Below are positions 1 to 10,724 of a stretch of 64,000 nt of DNA, piece after piece; within the stretch, counting starts at the first letter, position 1, and each line of letters starts with the position of its first letter. A model generated the notes under the pieces. It was not told the DNA's origin. It searched no databases and saw nothing but the letters and a program-made list of their open reading frames with translations. A program made the position numbers and the translations under genes. The stretch is from Thinopyrum elongatum (lineage: Eukaryota; Streptophyta; Magnoliopsida; Poales; Poaceae). Location: NCBI GenBank assembly GCA_011799875.1, contig CM022298.1, positions 499,849,857-499,913,856 of the forward strand, given 5' to 3'.

Positions 1-113
1 CACTTAGATGAATAAATCATACTCCATCTATATTATATATTATTAATGAATATGTATCACAATCCATCTCGAGGTATTTGGATCAATACCTATTCGGTTG
101 ATTTTTTTTTCTC

Positions 114-144
114 TGCCAGGAACCAGATTTGAACTGGTGACACG

Positions 145-181
<37 letters not shown>

Positions 182-186
182 CTGAC
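114..186 (-). tRNA. trnF-GAA: Plastid-derived tRNA-Phe (GAA)
   Basis: A 73-nt tRNA reads on the minus strand with a fully paired acceptor stem (GTCAGGA with TCCTGGC), anticodon GAA inside CTGAAAA and a normal T-loop TTCAAATC. It appears undamaged, but as a plastid copy in nuclear DNA it is probably not expressed as a functional tRNA. Confidence 0.95.
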
Positions 187-536
187 CTTTTCTTGTGCAT
201 CATCCTAGTAGAGTATTTGTATCTATGTCAATTAAAAGGACTAAAAAATTAATTAAAGTATTTCAAATTCAAAATTGGAAAATGGGGGGGGTAGTCCTAT
301 GCATTGTGCATGGTTTACTTAAATAATACTTAAAAATAGAGTGAATAACCAAGATTTCTTGCCGATACTCTAATAAAAAAGAAATCTATTCAATGAATAG
401 GATAAGATTCATTGAGTTCTCTTCGCATTCCTTTGTGAAAGAGTAGAATGAGAAAGCTAATGAATCTTAAACCCATTGATAAAAAGAAAAAAAAGAGGAT
501 AAATAATATAGTATAGTTAGGGAATAAAAGAGGATT

Positions 537-1196
537 TGGGGATAGAGGGACTTGAACCCTCACAACTTATAAAGTCGACGGATTTTCCTTTTACTAAAAA
601 TTTCATTGTTGTCAGTATTGACATGTAGAATGGGACTCTCTCTTTGTCCTCGTCCGATTAATCCACTTTTTTAAAGATCTCGAAAACTTTGAATTTGAAT
701 TGAAGAATTTGATTATTCAATATTCGATTGGAGTGGATTCACAATAATGAAAAAAAAAAATTATGATATGAGTTTTTTATTTCATAATCATTATCATTTC
801 TAATTTCATTTTAAAAAAAGATAAAGAACCTATATTATAATATAATATGAGTTCTGTGATTAATCGTTTGCTATGTCAGTATCTATACGTGTTTATTAAA
901 TGTATAAAGTATAAAACCCCTCTTTCTCTAATTTAGAATTAGAAGGAATTCCACTAACAACACAACGTAATTAACTCGATTCGTTAGAACAGCTTCCATT
1001 GAGTCTCTGCACCTATCCTTTTCCTTTGTATTCTAGTTCGAGAACCCCTTGTTTTCTCAAAACACGGATTTGGCTCAGGATTGCCCTTTTTTAATTCCAG
1101 GGTTTCTCTGAATTTGGAAGTTACCACTTAGCAGGTTTCCATACCAAGGCTCAATACAATCAAGTCCGTAGCGTCTACCGATTTCGCCATATCCCC
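537..1196 (-). tRNA. trnL-UAA: Plastid-derived tRNA-Leu (UAA) with group I intron
   Basis: The 5' exon (35 nt, 1162-1196) and the 3' exon (about 50 nt, 537-586) read on the minus strand, separated by an intron of about 575 bp (587-1161). The start of the intron, just after GGACTT, matches the conserved grass trnL intron. From memory, the 3' exon has one C-to-T difference (AAGTTGTGAG where plastids have AAGTCGTGAG), a change expected after cytosine methylation in the nucleus. Confidence 0.92.
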
Positions 1197-1809
1197 ATTT
1201 CCCTCTTCTTTGAGACAAGGATTCCTTGTGTAATTTCATCCATCTCTTAGTTTTTTTTTGAATCATTGAGTTCATCACTCAACGTAGTCTAGCAGTTCAG
1301 TTCGACTCTATTTGAGAGACCCCGCTTGCTTATTGCAATTCAGAATTGAATTGATTCTATCCTTGATGTATTTGCAATTCAATCCGAATCAATATATCCA
1401 AAAGTTTTTATCTCCCCCACCTCCCGTCTTACTTTTTTATAGTATTCAAAATTATACTATAACGCTTGATATTTATTCTTTTTTTCTAATCAGAATTAGC
1501 AATTTTATTTACTCTGACTCTATGTTCCCCTTAGTGAAATATTAATCCTCAAATTATTAACAAATAATAAAGTCTATAATGATCGAATGAAAATAACAAT
1601 AAATTCTATAATTTTATTTTGAAATATCCTATAGTTAAGCATATCAAGCTAACTTTATCTTTAAGAAGTTTTAGTATTTTTTTATTTTTATAAGTAGAAC
1701 TTCAAATTTAGAACTAGTTAATAGCTAAGATTAATAACTAATATCTGAGATTTTACGGATTTCCTATACTATACCTATTTCTATTTGTTACACTATTTCC
1801 GTTATGTAA

Positions 1810-1882
1810 GCCCACTTAGCTCAGAGGTTAGAGCATCGCATTTGTAATGCGAGGGTCATCGGTTCAAATCCGATAGTCGACT
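1810..1882 (+). tRNA. trnT-UGU: Plastid-derived tRNA-Thr (UGU), decayed
   Basis: Starts GCCCACTTAGCTCAG, with anticodon TGT in GCATTTGTAATGCG and T-loop TTCAAATC. The acceptor stem GCCCACT against AGTCGAC has at least two mismatches, so the copy is decaying. It lies opposite trnL, as in plastid genomes. Confidence 0.88.
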
Positions 1883-2181
1883 TTTTTCTCTATCGATGTT
1901 CTACGAACAAGAATCTCTTTTTTTCCGAATTAAATGGAGAATCCAGGATCTTTTATGTTTTTTACCTTACAATTTTGCTAGATACAAAACAATAAAATAA
2001 ATAATATATATACAAAAAATAAAGATTTTGATGAAATTCCATTTTTTGTGGTACTTTAGTTGATTTTACTCTGTTTATCCTGTAGTTTAATTCAGTTTTA
2101 ATTTCGATGTATTCTGTAATGTAAATAGAATGAAATTAATTGTGTAAAATGAAATTTCAATAAAATAAAAAAGGAGTCTTC

Positions 2182-2785
2182 ATGTCCCGTTATCGAGGAC
2201 CTCGTTTAAAAAAAATACGCCGTCTGGGAGCTTTACCAGGACTCACTAGAAAAACACCTAAATCCGGAAGTAATCTTAAAAAAAATTCAATTCTGGGAAA
2301 AAGGAGCAATATCGTATTCGTCTTCAAGAAAAACAGAAATTGCATTTTCATTATGGTCTGACAGAACGACAATTACTTAGATTTGTCATATCGCTGGAAA
2401 AGCAAAAAGGTCAACAGGCCAGGTTTTACTACAATTACTTGAAATGCGTTTGGATAATATCCTTTTTCGATTGGGTATGGCTTCAACCATTCCTGGGGCC
2501 CGCCAATTAGTCAACCATAGACATATTTTAGTTAATGGTCGTATAGTCAATATACCAAGTTTTCGTTGCAAACCCCGAGATATTATTACTACGAAAGATA
2601 ACCAAAGGTCAAAAGGTCTGGTTCAAAATTATATTGCTTCATCGGACCCGGGGAAATTGCCAAAGCATTTGACGATTGACACATTGGAATATAAAGGACT
2701 AGTAAATAAAATCCTAGATAGGAAGTGGTTCGGTCTCAAAATAAATGAGTTGTTAGTTGTAGAATATTACTCTCGTCAGACTTGA
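2182..2785 (+). pseudogene. rps4: Plastid ribosomal protein S4 pseudogene
   Basis: The reading starts MSRYRGPR and ends VVEYYSRQT, as in plastid small-subunit protein S4 of the 30S ribosome. A purine-rich AAGGAG stretch lies just before the ATG at 2182. The frame changes twice: near the A-run at about 2277-2290, and near 2383 where a base is missing in the segment coding LLR.VHIA. Two single-base losses explain the observed 604 nt against the family's usual 606 nt. The last 113 codons (2444-2785) are open and contain the S4 RNA-binding segment around [19 protein letters not shown]. The double frameshift is strong evidence of a nuclear rather than organellar location. Confidence 0.95.
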
Positions 2786-2947
2786 ACTTAACGAAAAAAG
2801 GAAAGGTTCATAGAATTTTCTTCCCCTTCCCCTTTCCCCGAACTAAATCGCCCTAAGACCATTACCATTAATTCGTATTTTCCCATCAACTAGCTAAAAT
2901 TGATTAACCCTAGGATTAGGATCCTTTTTTCTTTTTTCCTCTATGTG

Positions 2948-5900
2948 TATTTTCATCGGAGTTATGATTTATTTTATATGATTTTTCAAAGTTTTAAACA
3001 ATTTCTGGAATTTAAATCAATTTCAAAAATACACATGAAAATGCTAGGTGCACCCGGTCCAGTGTACCCACCAGTGCACCAGAGGCTGACAGTGGGGTCC
3101 AGTGGGTTAGTTGACTGTTGACCTGTCAAAGTGTGACTGGTCAACAGGGTGTGGGGGACCCACATGTCATAGGTACATAATTAAACAAAGTTTTATTAGT
3201 TTACTTAATTAGGTGGGGGCCACCAGTCAGTGTCTTAGGGTAAACTAGTTTTAGTTAAGACTTTAATTAGTCTAATTTGTGGGGGGCCGCGTGACAGTGG
3301 CAGTGCGGGCAGTTAGCGCAAATTTAATTGGGGTTAACCCCTCTAAGTCAATAGGGGAGGGCCAGGTGGGCACACGTGGGCACAAGGCGATGGCGGCCTC
3401 GCATAGCAACAATAGGGGGCGGGGAAGCAGGGTGAGGCCCCGGGCAGCGGCAACCCTGGAGGGCGCGGCCAGGCGCCGGTGTGCGTGGCCGAAGCGGCCA
3501 TGTCGGCGGGGTGCGCGGCGGTGAGCAGCGCCGGGTGTGGCAACGCGCGCGGAGGCTGCCGGAAGCTGGCGTGGCGGGGGCGAAGCCATGTGCGACTGGT
3601 GCGGGGGTAAGCGGCAATGAGTAGCAGCAGCAGGGCGAGCAACGGGGCCGCACAGCTAGCAGTGGCAGCAGCAGTACTACCAGAAGCAGCAGCATGTAGC
3701 AGCTGCAGGCAGAGCAGCGCAGTAGCGGCGAGTGCACAGAAGCAGCCAGAGGCGCGCACGGCCTGGGCGACTGTGGCGCGTGTGTGCAGCATGGGTGGCG
3801 GCACATGGGAGGAGTGATATGTCTCCAACGTATCTATAATTTTTGATTGTTCCATGCTATTATATTATCTGTTTTGGATGCTTCATAGGCTTTAATATGG
3901 TATTTTATATTATTTTTGGGACTAACCTATTAACCTAGTGCCCAGCGCTAGTTGCTGCTTTTTCCCTTGTTTTTGTATTTTACAGAAAATCAATACCAAA
4001 CGGAATAAAAGTTTACGATGATTTTTCTTGGACCAGAAGAAACCCACGAGACATGAAGAGGAGGCCAGAAGACCTACGAGGCGGCCACAAGCCGTAAGGG
4101 CGCGCCCCCAGGGCTTGTGGGCACCTCGGAGACCTTCTAACCCTAATTCCACCACTATATATTCTCAAATATTCCCCCTATACAAAAGGGCACACCAAAA
4201 ATACTTTTCCGCCGCCGCAAGCTTCAATTCCCGCGAGATCCCATCTTGGGGCCTTTTCTGGCACTCTGCCGAATGGGGATTCGATCACGGAGGGCCTCTA
4301 CACCAACCTTGCTGCCCTTCCGATGATGTGTGAGTAGTTTACCACAGACCTACATGTCCATAGCTAGTAGCTAGATGGCTTCTTCTCTCTCTTTGATCTT
4401 CAATACAATGTTCTCCTCAATGTTCTTGGAGTTCTACTCGATGTAATCTTCTTTTGCGGTGCGTTTGTTGAGATCCGATGAATTGTGAATTTATGATCAG
4501 ATTATCTATGAATATTATTTGAGTCTTCTCTGAACTCTTTTATGCATGATTGAGATAGCTTTGTATTTCTCTCCGATCTATCAATTTGGTTTGGCCAACT
4601 AGATTGTTTTTTCTTGCAATGGGAGAGGTGCTTTGTGATGGGTTCAATCTTGTGGTGTCCTCACCCAGTGACAGAAGGGGTAGCGAGGCATGTATTGTAT
4701 TGTTGCCATTAAGGATAAAAAGATGAGGTTTATATCATATTGCTTGAGTTTATCCCTCTACATCATGTCATCTTGCTTAAGGCATTACTCTGTTCTTATG
4801 AACTTAATACTCTAGATGCAGGCAGGAGTCGGTCAATGTGTGGAGTAATAGTAGTAGATACAGAATCATTTCGGTCTACTTGTCATGGACGTGATGCCTA
4901 TATTCATGATCATTGCCTTAGATGTCTTCATAATAATGCGCTTTTCTATCAATTGCTCAACAGTAATTTGTTTACCCACCGTATGTTTTCTTCAAGAGAG
5001 AAGCCTCTAGTGAAACCTATGGCCCCCAGGTCTATTTTCCATCATATATTTTCAGATCTATAAAACCAAAAACCCAAAAATACCTTTCTGTAATTTATTT
5101 ATATTTACTTTATTTTACACTTTTACTTATCTTTTATACCTATCTCTATTAGATCTCACTCTTGTTCATGGTCGTGAAGGGATTGACAACCCCTTTTTCG
5201 CGTTGTGTGCAAGTGTTTGTTAGTTTGTGCAGGTGCACATATAGGAGACTTGCTTATGCCTCCTACTGGATTGATACCTTGGTTCTTAACTGAGGGAAAT
5301 ACTTATCTCTACTTTGCTGCATCACCCTTTCCTCTTCAAGGAAAAAATCAACGCAACTTCAAGAAGTAGCAGGCAGCACGAGGAGGGGCAGGCTCACTGG
5401 ACGCACACGGTAAGGCTTCGGGCATGCCGGCCGAAGCGTGCGGGCACAGCGACTACGACGACAGATCCACGTGAAGGAGAGAGGGAATCGAAGGGGTTTC
5501 TCACAACGAACCCGAGGGCGTGGCCGGGGAGGCCGGAGGTGGTCGGGATGCGGCGAATTGCCGACGGGTAGTGGCGGAAACCGTTGGAGAAGGCCTGGCG
5601 ATGGCGAGGGTACATGGTGTCCTAGCTTGGGCCGGTCCTGGGACGGATGAAGAAGAGGGCGGCGGTCCTCCTGGATGCCGTGGTGTGGCTCAGGGAGGCT
5701 CCTAGCTACGGGAACGATGAAGGCATGACGACAGCGTGGTCGGGTTCGAGCGGGGAAGGAGAAGCGATGCGAGGGAGGGAGAGAAGTGGGGCTAGGGTTT
5801 CGGGGGAGGCCGCGGGGGTTTGTTTGTTGGGGGGTTGGGGGGCTGGATGGCCTCCACGCCTCCAAGCGCGGCCACGGATGGCTGCCACGCCTCCCTGCCT

Positions 5901-6436
5901 CATTGTAGCGAGAGGTAGAAGGAGGTAGAGGTGGGCTGGGCTGGTTGTACTGTGCACTTGGGCCCAAGTGCACCACTGCAGGTCGTTTTTTCTTTTTTGT
6001 TTTACTTTCACTTAACTTATTTCCTCTACTGTTCTACAATTTAATTTTCTACTAACAGAATTTTGTTCATTATGAAACTTGGCACATAAATAGTATGCAG
6101 TACAGTGGAGTGGGTGACAAAGTTTTAGGGCATTTTGAAATGTGTAATTATTTTTAGAAATTGACAGTTAAATATTTTGCTGTTAGTCCACTTAAATAAT
6201 TCCTGGGGGCATTTTGGGAATTTTAGGTGATGTTATTTCCTTACCATAAGTACTTAGGGAATATTTGCAATATTATGAACTATTTTGTTGGCATGTTTTA
6301 AGATGTAAGTATTTGACTTGCATTTGAAATTTGAATTCTACTTGGGTTTCGACTAATTGATAACTAAGCTTAGAAAAGGTGATGGCATGGCATCATTAGT
6401 CAGGGATCACTGTAGCATGACACTGAGGGTGTTACA
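2948..6436 (-). mobile_element. T1: truncated 3' LTR of a Tekay/Del-like Gypsy element
   Basis: Read on the minus strand this starts TGTAACACCC at 6436 and runs to the plastid junction. It aligns with the first ~1.9 kb of the LTR at 52667-56868 (same order of GC-rich and AT-rich blocks, roughly 90% identical by eye) once the 1,557-bp solo LTR at 3815-5371 is removed. The remaining ~2.3 kb of LTR is missing, at or beyond the plastid insertion. Just outside, at 6437-6475, the minus strand has CTCGGGACGAGATTTCTTG and a purine-rich stretch before the LTR, the usual 3' end of Del/Tekay-type elements. GC-rich open frames on both strands at 3270-3860 and 5360-6010 look like composition artefacts. 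Confidence 0.8.
3815..5371 (+). mobile_element. Solo LTR of the Athila-type A/B/C family
   Basis: A 1,557-bp LTR runs from TGATATGTCTCCAACG to AAGAAGTAGCA and matches the LTRs of elements A, B and C. No primer-binding site or polypurine tract flanks it, so it is a solo LTR left by recombination. The empty site is visible in the partner LTR near 55795-55835. The flanks GGAG and GGCAG look like a 5-bp target duplication with one base lost. Name probably Sabrina- or WHAM-like; not verified. Confidence 0.88.
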
Positions 6437-9400
6437 AATCTCCTTCACTACAAGAAATCTCGTCCCGAGATTTAGGAGGTGGAGTAAGGGGGAAGAGTTG
6501 GTTACCAAATTCTGACGAGTCATCTTGATATTGGTTGCTTTTCTGGAAGAGCTCGCTCCATCATGTTTATTCCTCCATTCCTTTGCTTCTGTGTGTCATG
6601 ATCTTACTTACGAAAGAATAGGGGGGGGGGGGGTATTTCAGGAAAACAGACCTTTGCAAGGTTGATTATCTAGTGGATAACTCAAGGAATGTGGCAGAAA
6701 GTATCTCTCAAACTGAAACTTAGGAAAAACATCGAGAGTAAAATAAGAAGGTACAATAAGAAGTTTCAAGCGGATAAACAACCGTTCAATGCCTGAAACA
6801 GAGCGTGAAAGGGGGTTCAGAGCAACGAAAAATTAATATTGCGTCTGATACTAGAATAGATCATCCCTAGGATGCTGGCTCGTGAATTACATACGAAGCC
6901 AAGTGCAAAGGATACTTCGGATTCAAGGATGTACAGGAGAGTCAGGTTTCGATCCTATGGAACTGTGGTTAGTGTGGATTAAGAGTAGGAAGGGCGGTGA
7001 CATCTTACACGATCATGGTAGTAAGACCTGTCAGAGGATAGCTTGTCAGTAATGTTGGCAACTACGCCGGTACCAAGGGCGGGGAACGAAGAGAACCATC
7101 TTCCAGCTGGCAGTGTGAGGCGGACCAATAGGCAAAGTTCTTGTCCACCGGTGGTTACCAGAATGTTAACAACAATAGTAACAAGGTCTTACTGACAGGG
7201 TTGTACACCAAGTTGTTTACATAAGCAGGAAAATATTACTGCTTAGATCATATAGATCACAAGAAAGGTTAAACAAAAAATGGAAAGGAAAATATGATTA
7301 TACACAAGTATAAGGAGTATATCTTGCTCAAGGACAAACAGAGCATGATATACATGACAGGTCAGTAAGCACCTATCCATTTAGATAATGGGGCAACGAG
7401 AATCATGATGTTTACCCATACAACGGTGTTTGCATAATTGATCAAGAAACAGTTAGCATTGCGCTTCCAATGTTCCTTTTGATGATCGGAATACCACAGT
7501 CATGCTTTGGGATAACATCGACATGGTCATCAGGTAAAGGTCGGACTTTGGATAACACAAAGGATCCATCAGGAACAACTTCTAGAATAAGTCATACAAT
7601 TTCCTCATGGAAGAAGGGCTAATATTGCTGAACAAGATACTATAATAATAGGTCCACCAGACATGTGTGCTAACCATAACATCACCTTACCAGTTTACAT
7701 AGAGGCCAATGTCATAATTCTTGGAAAATGTTCCAACCGTCAAATCTGCCCGAGATTCAGATCTGGTTGGTGTCAGGATACTCCAGACTCAACATGTCTG
7801 AGAAGGCAAAGTGTGCAACACAAATTGATGAGATGACATTGCAAGCTTCTCAGGAAATGAACTATGGAAGCAAGTTTCAAAACATAAGCTAGATTGCAAG
7901 ACACACATGAGCACACTGCCCAAGACAATCATGACCACATGGAAGTCTTACAGCGAAAAGGCAACCGAGTTCTGGTTAGGAACAATCATCGAGGATATCA
8001 AAGTCCATGTGTAAGTCCGGATTAGCTCTTACGAATGAACTCCTTTTCCTTGAACAAATCCATCAGTGGCTTGGTGTGCTAGGAATACATATGGGATGAA
8101 GGTAGCAAATCTATCAAACCATAGAATACTTCGCACATGCATGATTGATTTGGGATGATTCCAGAGGAAGCAAAATGAAACTTTCTCATATTCATGGTGG
8201 CAACTTGCATCAAATGCATACGTACTTAGAGGAGACACTTCTTGCATCAAACATATTCTTCATGAGCTAGGCACAAAGATAATGCTTTCAAAAAGTTTCC
8301 AGCACTAGCTTGAATGTTCATCATGAACCACGGAGAAGATGAGGATGTGGCCGATGGGCTCAGCAACCACCCATCGAGATTTCCATAAAGATGGATTCCC
8401 ATAATTATGTGAACAAGGTGATAGCAATGATCGGACCAAATGATATAATGTGTATGCCCGAGGAAAACATCCATGATTAAACATTGATTGAAAGTGCGCT
8501 CGGAAATATGGATTAGGTAGCATGATCAATGTTAGAATGTTGGTTCAGCAACCAACACACTAAGATCAAAATTATTGTTCATTAAATTCAAGGAAATAGG
8601 GTGAAGTATTGAAGTCGCACATCAGATTTCACTTGTCAGTATTCCGGTTAGAAACAACACGAGGACCAAGAAATGAATGGTGATGGCGGGAAGCATCACT
8701 GCATCAAGAATTCATAAGAGGTGGTGCAATTCTCATGACATTCTTGACATAAAAGATGGTAATACTCCAAGGTAGAACATAACATAAGATGGATAGCAAG
8801 GAACTCAAGGTACAACACAAAATATGAACAAGTTTGTGTTGGAGGGAAGGCAAGAATGTTGTCGATGGTAACACAAATCATCGAGGGGCAAGGATGATAT
8901 TTCTCATCATGAATTCAATTGACATACCGGAAGAATTCAAAATGCTAATGATGATCACGACACATTTTGTCAAGAGGTTGCTTGAAGATGCAGCCGAACA
9001 ATGATATCATCAAGCAAAAGGAATGGTGGAGCAAAAAGTTATTATAACCATAGATAAGATGCAATCTCAGAATCAGAGTTGCCTCTCAAAACAAACAATA
9101 TGATGTTGAAAGCTCGATGTAAGCTTAGCGCACTCTCGGGATTGTGTCCCGGGGATAAAAGACATAGATAGCATGGTCAAGCTTTAGCATGACGATGATG
9201 ATGTAGCCAATCAGCTGGGAATGGCATGATCGAGTACAAACTCGTAAGCAATGAAGATTACTAAGAGTTGTTGAATCGCAGTGCGGACTCGATTTAGTTA
9301 TCGGTCTCCTTGAGTGTCTAACAACTCAGAACCCGGGGAAAATTGGAAATGGTGAGAATTAATACTTGATGAAGAACTCATAAGAAGTTATGTAGTTCCG

Positions 9401-10641
9401 TGATATTCTCAAGATACCAGAGGGTAAAACTCGAAGGTAGATCAGAACAGAGGTTAGACTAGTGTACTGATCTGTGGAATACAAGAACTTTAAATTGTCT
9501 GAGAATGAAATCAAAGTAGAACAATATGGTCGGAACCACGATTGAAAAAGACTAAATCCCAGATATAGGATGAACTTATACCAAGGGGATAATTAACTTT
9601 AAGAGAAGCTTCCATGATAAGATCCACATCGTGTCCATGGGAATGAACGCAAAGGCTCAAGGTCGACTCCCACTTCTTCAATGCATAACATTTCATACAC
9701 TTCTCGATTATAAGTTTTTGAGTCTGAAAATTTACCTGGTGAAATACCAGAAGAGTATGACCAGTGAATACTTTCGGGTTCACACAGATTAGGGAAGGCA
9801 TAGGTTCAACCCATTGGGGCATCTTAGGAACATATACCACAAACTTCAGGAGTAAATAACACAAGCTCGTAAGCAAAGCATGGTTGACAAAGCAGAGGAT
9901 ACAATTTACCAAAGACATTATGTATCAGGGAAAAAACTCACAAGGTTATTAAATATGAAGGACAGTGTCGGATAATAATCCAACAATGGATCTGGCGATC
10001 CACAGCGGAGCTGATGTGAGTATCGATACTCAATCAGAGGAAGGAAGAATGAAAAGGCATCGGGTTATAGAAACATATGAATAGTTCGACGCTTAAATAC
10101 AAAGGAATTCTGATTTCCAGATCGGTGTATCACAATCAGATGCTCTGATCAAATACGAGTAAGTTGCATAAACTTAGATGGAAAATCAATCAAGGTTTGA
10201 TTTGCCGAGAACCAGCTCATGTTCGGAGAGACGTCTGAGCCGGAAAGATAATTTATAAGGATCAACTGATGATTGCGTGCATTCATACACATGTTGAACC
10301 AATAGGGTAAGAATGACAATCGCAAGGATTTAAATGAATATTGCTAGACATATGGAATTAACCATAATGCAAGCAGGTAAGGAAGATCAAGAGAAATAGG
10401 CTACTGAGGATTTTGGAAGATCGAATAGCATTTTCGAAGAACTTTGTGAAACACATGAACAACTGGGGATGAACAGATCCCCGATAAGTGTGAGGAATTA
10501 TCGTAAGGGCTTTCATGCGGTAATGAACTTCAAGACAATAAGCTCAAAGGATTTTCGGAACAACGGAGAGTATTTCAGGGCATCTTGTAATAACAAGAGC
10601 AACTGGGAATGAATGTATAAATGGCAAGTGTATGTAGTTAT
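6437..10641 (-). mobile_element. T1: 3' internal region, no coding capacity seen
   Basis: About 4.2 kb between the T1 3' LTR start and the next insertion. I see no reverse transcriptase, integrase or chromodomain motif on either strand. The longest minus-strand frame (9511-9918) has no recognisable domain. It contains a 13-base G run near 6621-6633. Best reading: the decayed or naturally non-coding 3' portion of the T1 retrotransposon. Confidence 0.55.
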
Positions 10642-10724
10642 TGATGGGGAACGAAGCATGAAAATCAAAAAAATTCCTACGAACACCCAAGATCTATCTA
10701 GGAGAAGCATAGCAACAAGAGGAA
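10642..10724 (+). mobile_element. Copia LTR 5'-end scrap (Angela/WIS-like)
   Basis: About 80 bp begins TGATGGGGAACGAAGCATG and continues through CCTACGAACACCCAAGATC to AGCAACAAGAGG. This resembles the first bases of Triticeae Copia LTRs that start TGTTGGGGAACG. The scrap stops abruptly at the truncated LTR that follows, so it marks a deletion junction. Confidence 0.55.

Larger units (their letters stand above)
1..2948. other. Nuclear insertion of plastid DNA (NUPT)
   Basis: The order trnF-GAA, trnL-UAA (split by a group I intron), trnT-UGU and rps4, with trnF/trnL on one strand and trnT/rps4 on the other, is the standard grass plastid arrangement. It is not the plastid genome itself: rps4 carries two frameshifts and trnT has mismatches in its acceptor stem. 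The right edge is placed near 2948 because from about 2947 the sequence matches the interior of the LTR at 52667-56868 (compare 54960 onward). The left edge lies outside the window. Spacers 187-536, 1197-1809 and 1883-2181 are AT-rich plastid intergenic DNA with no further gene seen. Confidence 0.93.

Noticed and set aside
114..1882. Treating the plastid tRNAs as functional nuclear genes or the region as contaminating plastid DNA
   Set aside because: rps4 has two frameshifts and trnT a damaged stem, and the sequence runs directly into a nuclear retrotransposon LTR.
3272..3855. Overlapping long frames on both strands in GC-rich DNA (also 5359-6011, 10970-12064, 55274-56305)
   Set aside because: They occur in all frames of the GC-rich parts of LTRs, have low-complexity Ala/Arg/Pro composition, and the paired LTR copy does not keep the same frames.
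4740..5063. A ~107-codon frame (MLEFIPLHHVILLKALL…) present in the solo LTR and in the LTRs of A and C
   Set aside because: It lies inside the LTR. Copies differ mainly by amino-acid-changing substitutions and the B copy is broken; shared descent of the LTR explains it without coding.
9511..9918. 135-codon minus-strand frame in the T1 internal region as a gene
   Set aside because: No domain, AT-rich setting, no neighbouring coding signal; length is expected by chance in 4 kb.
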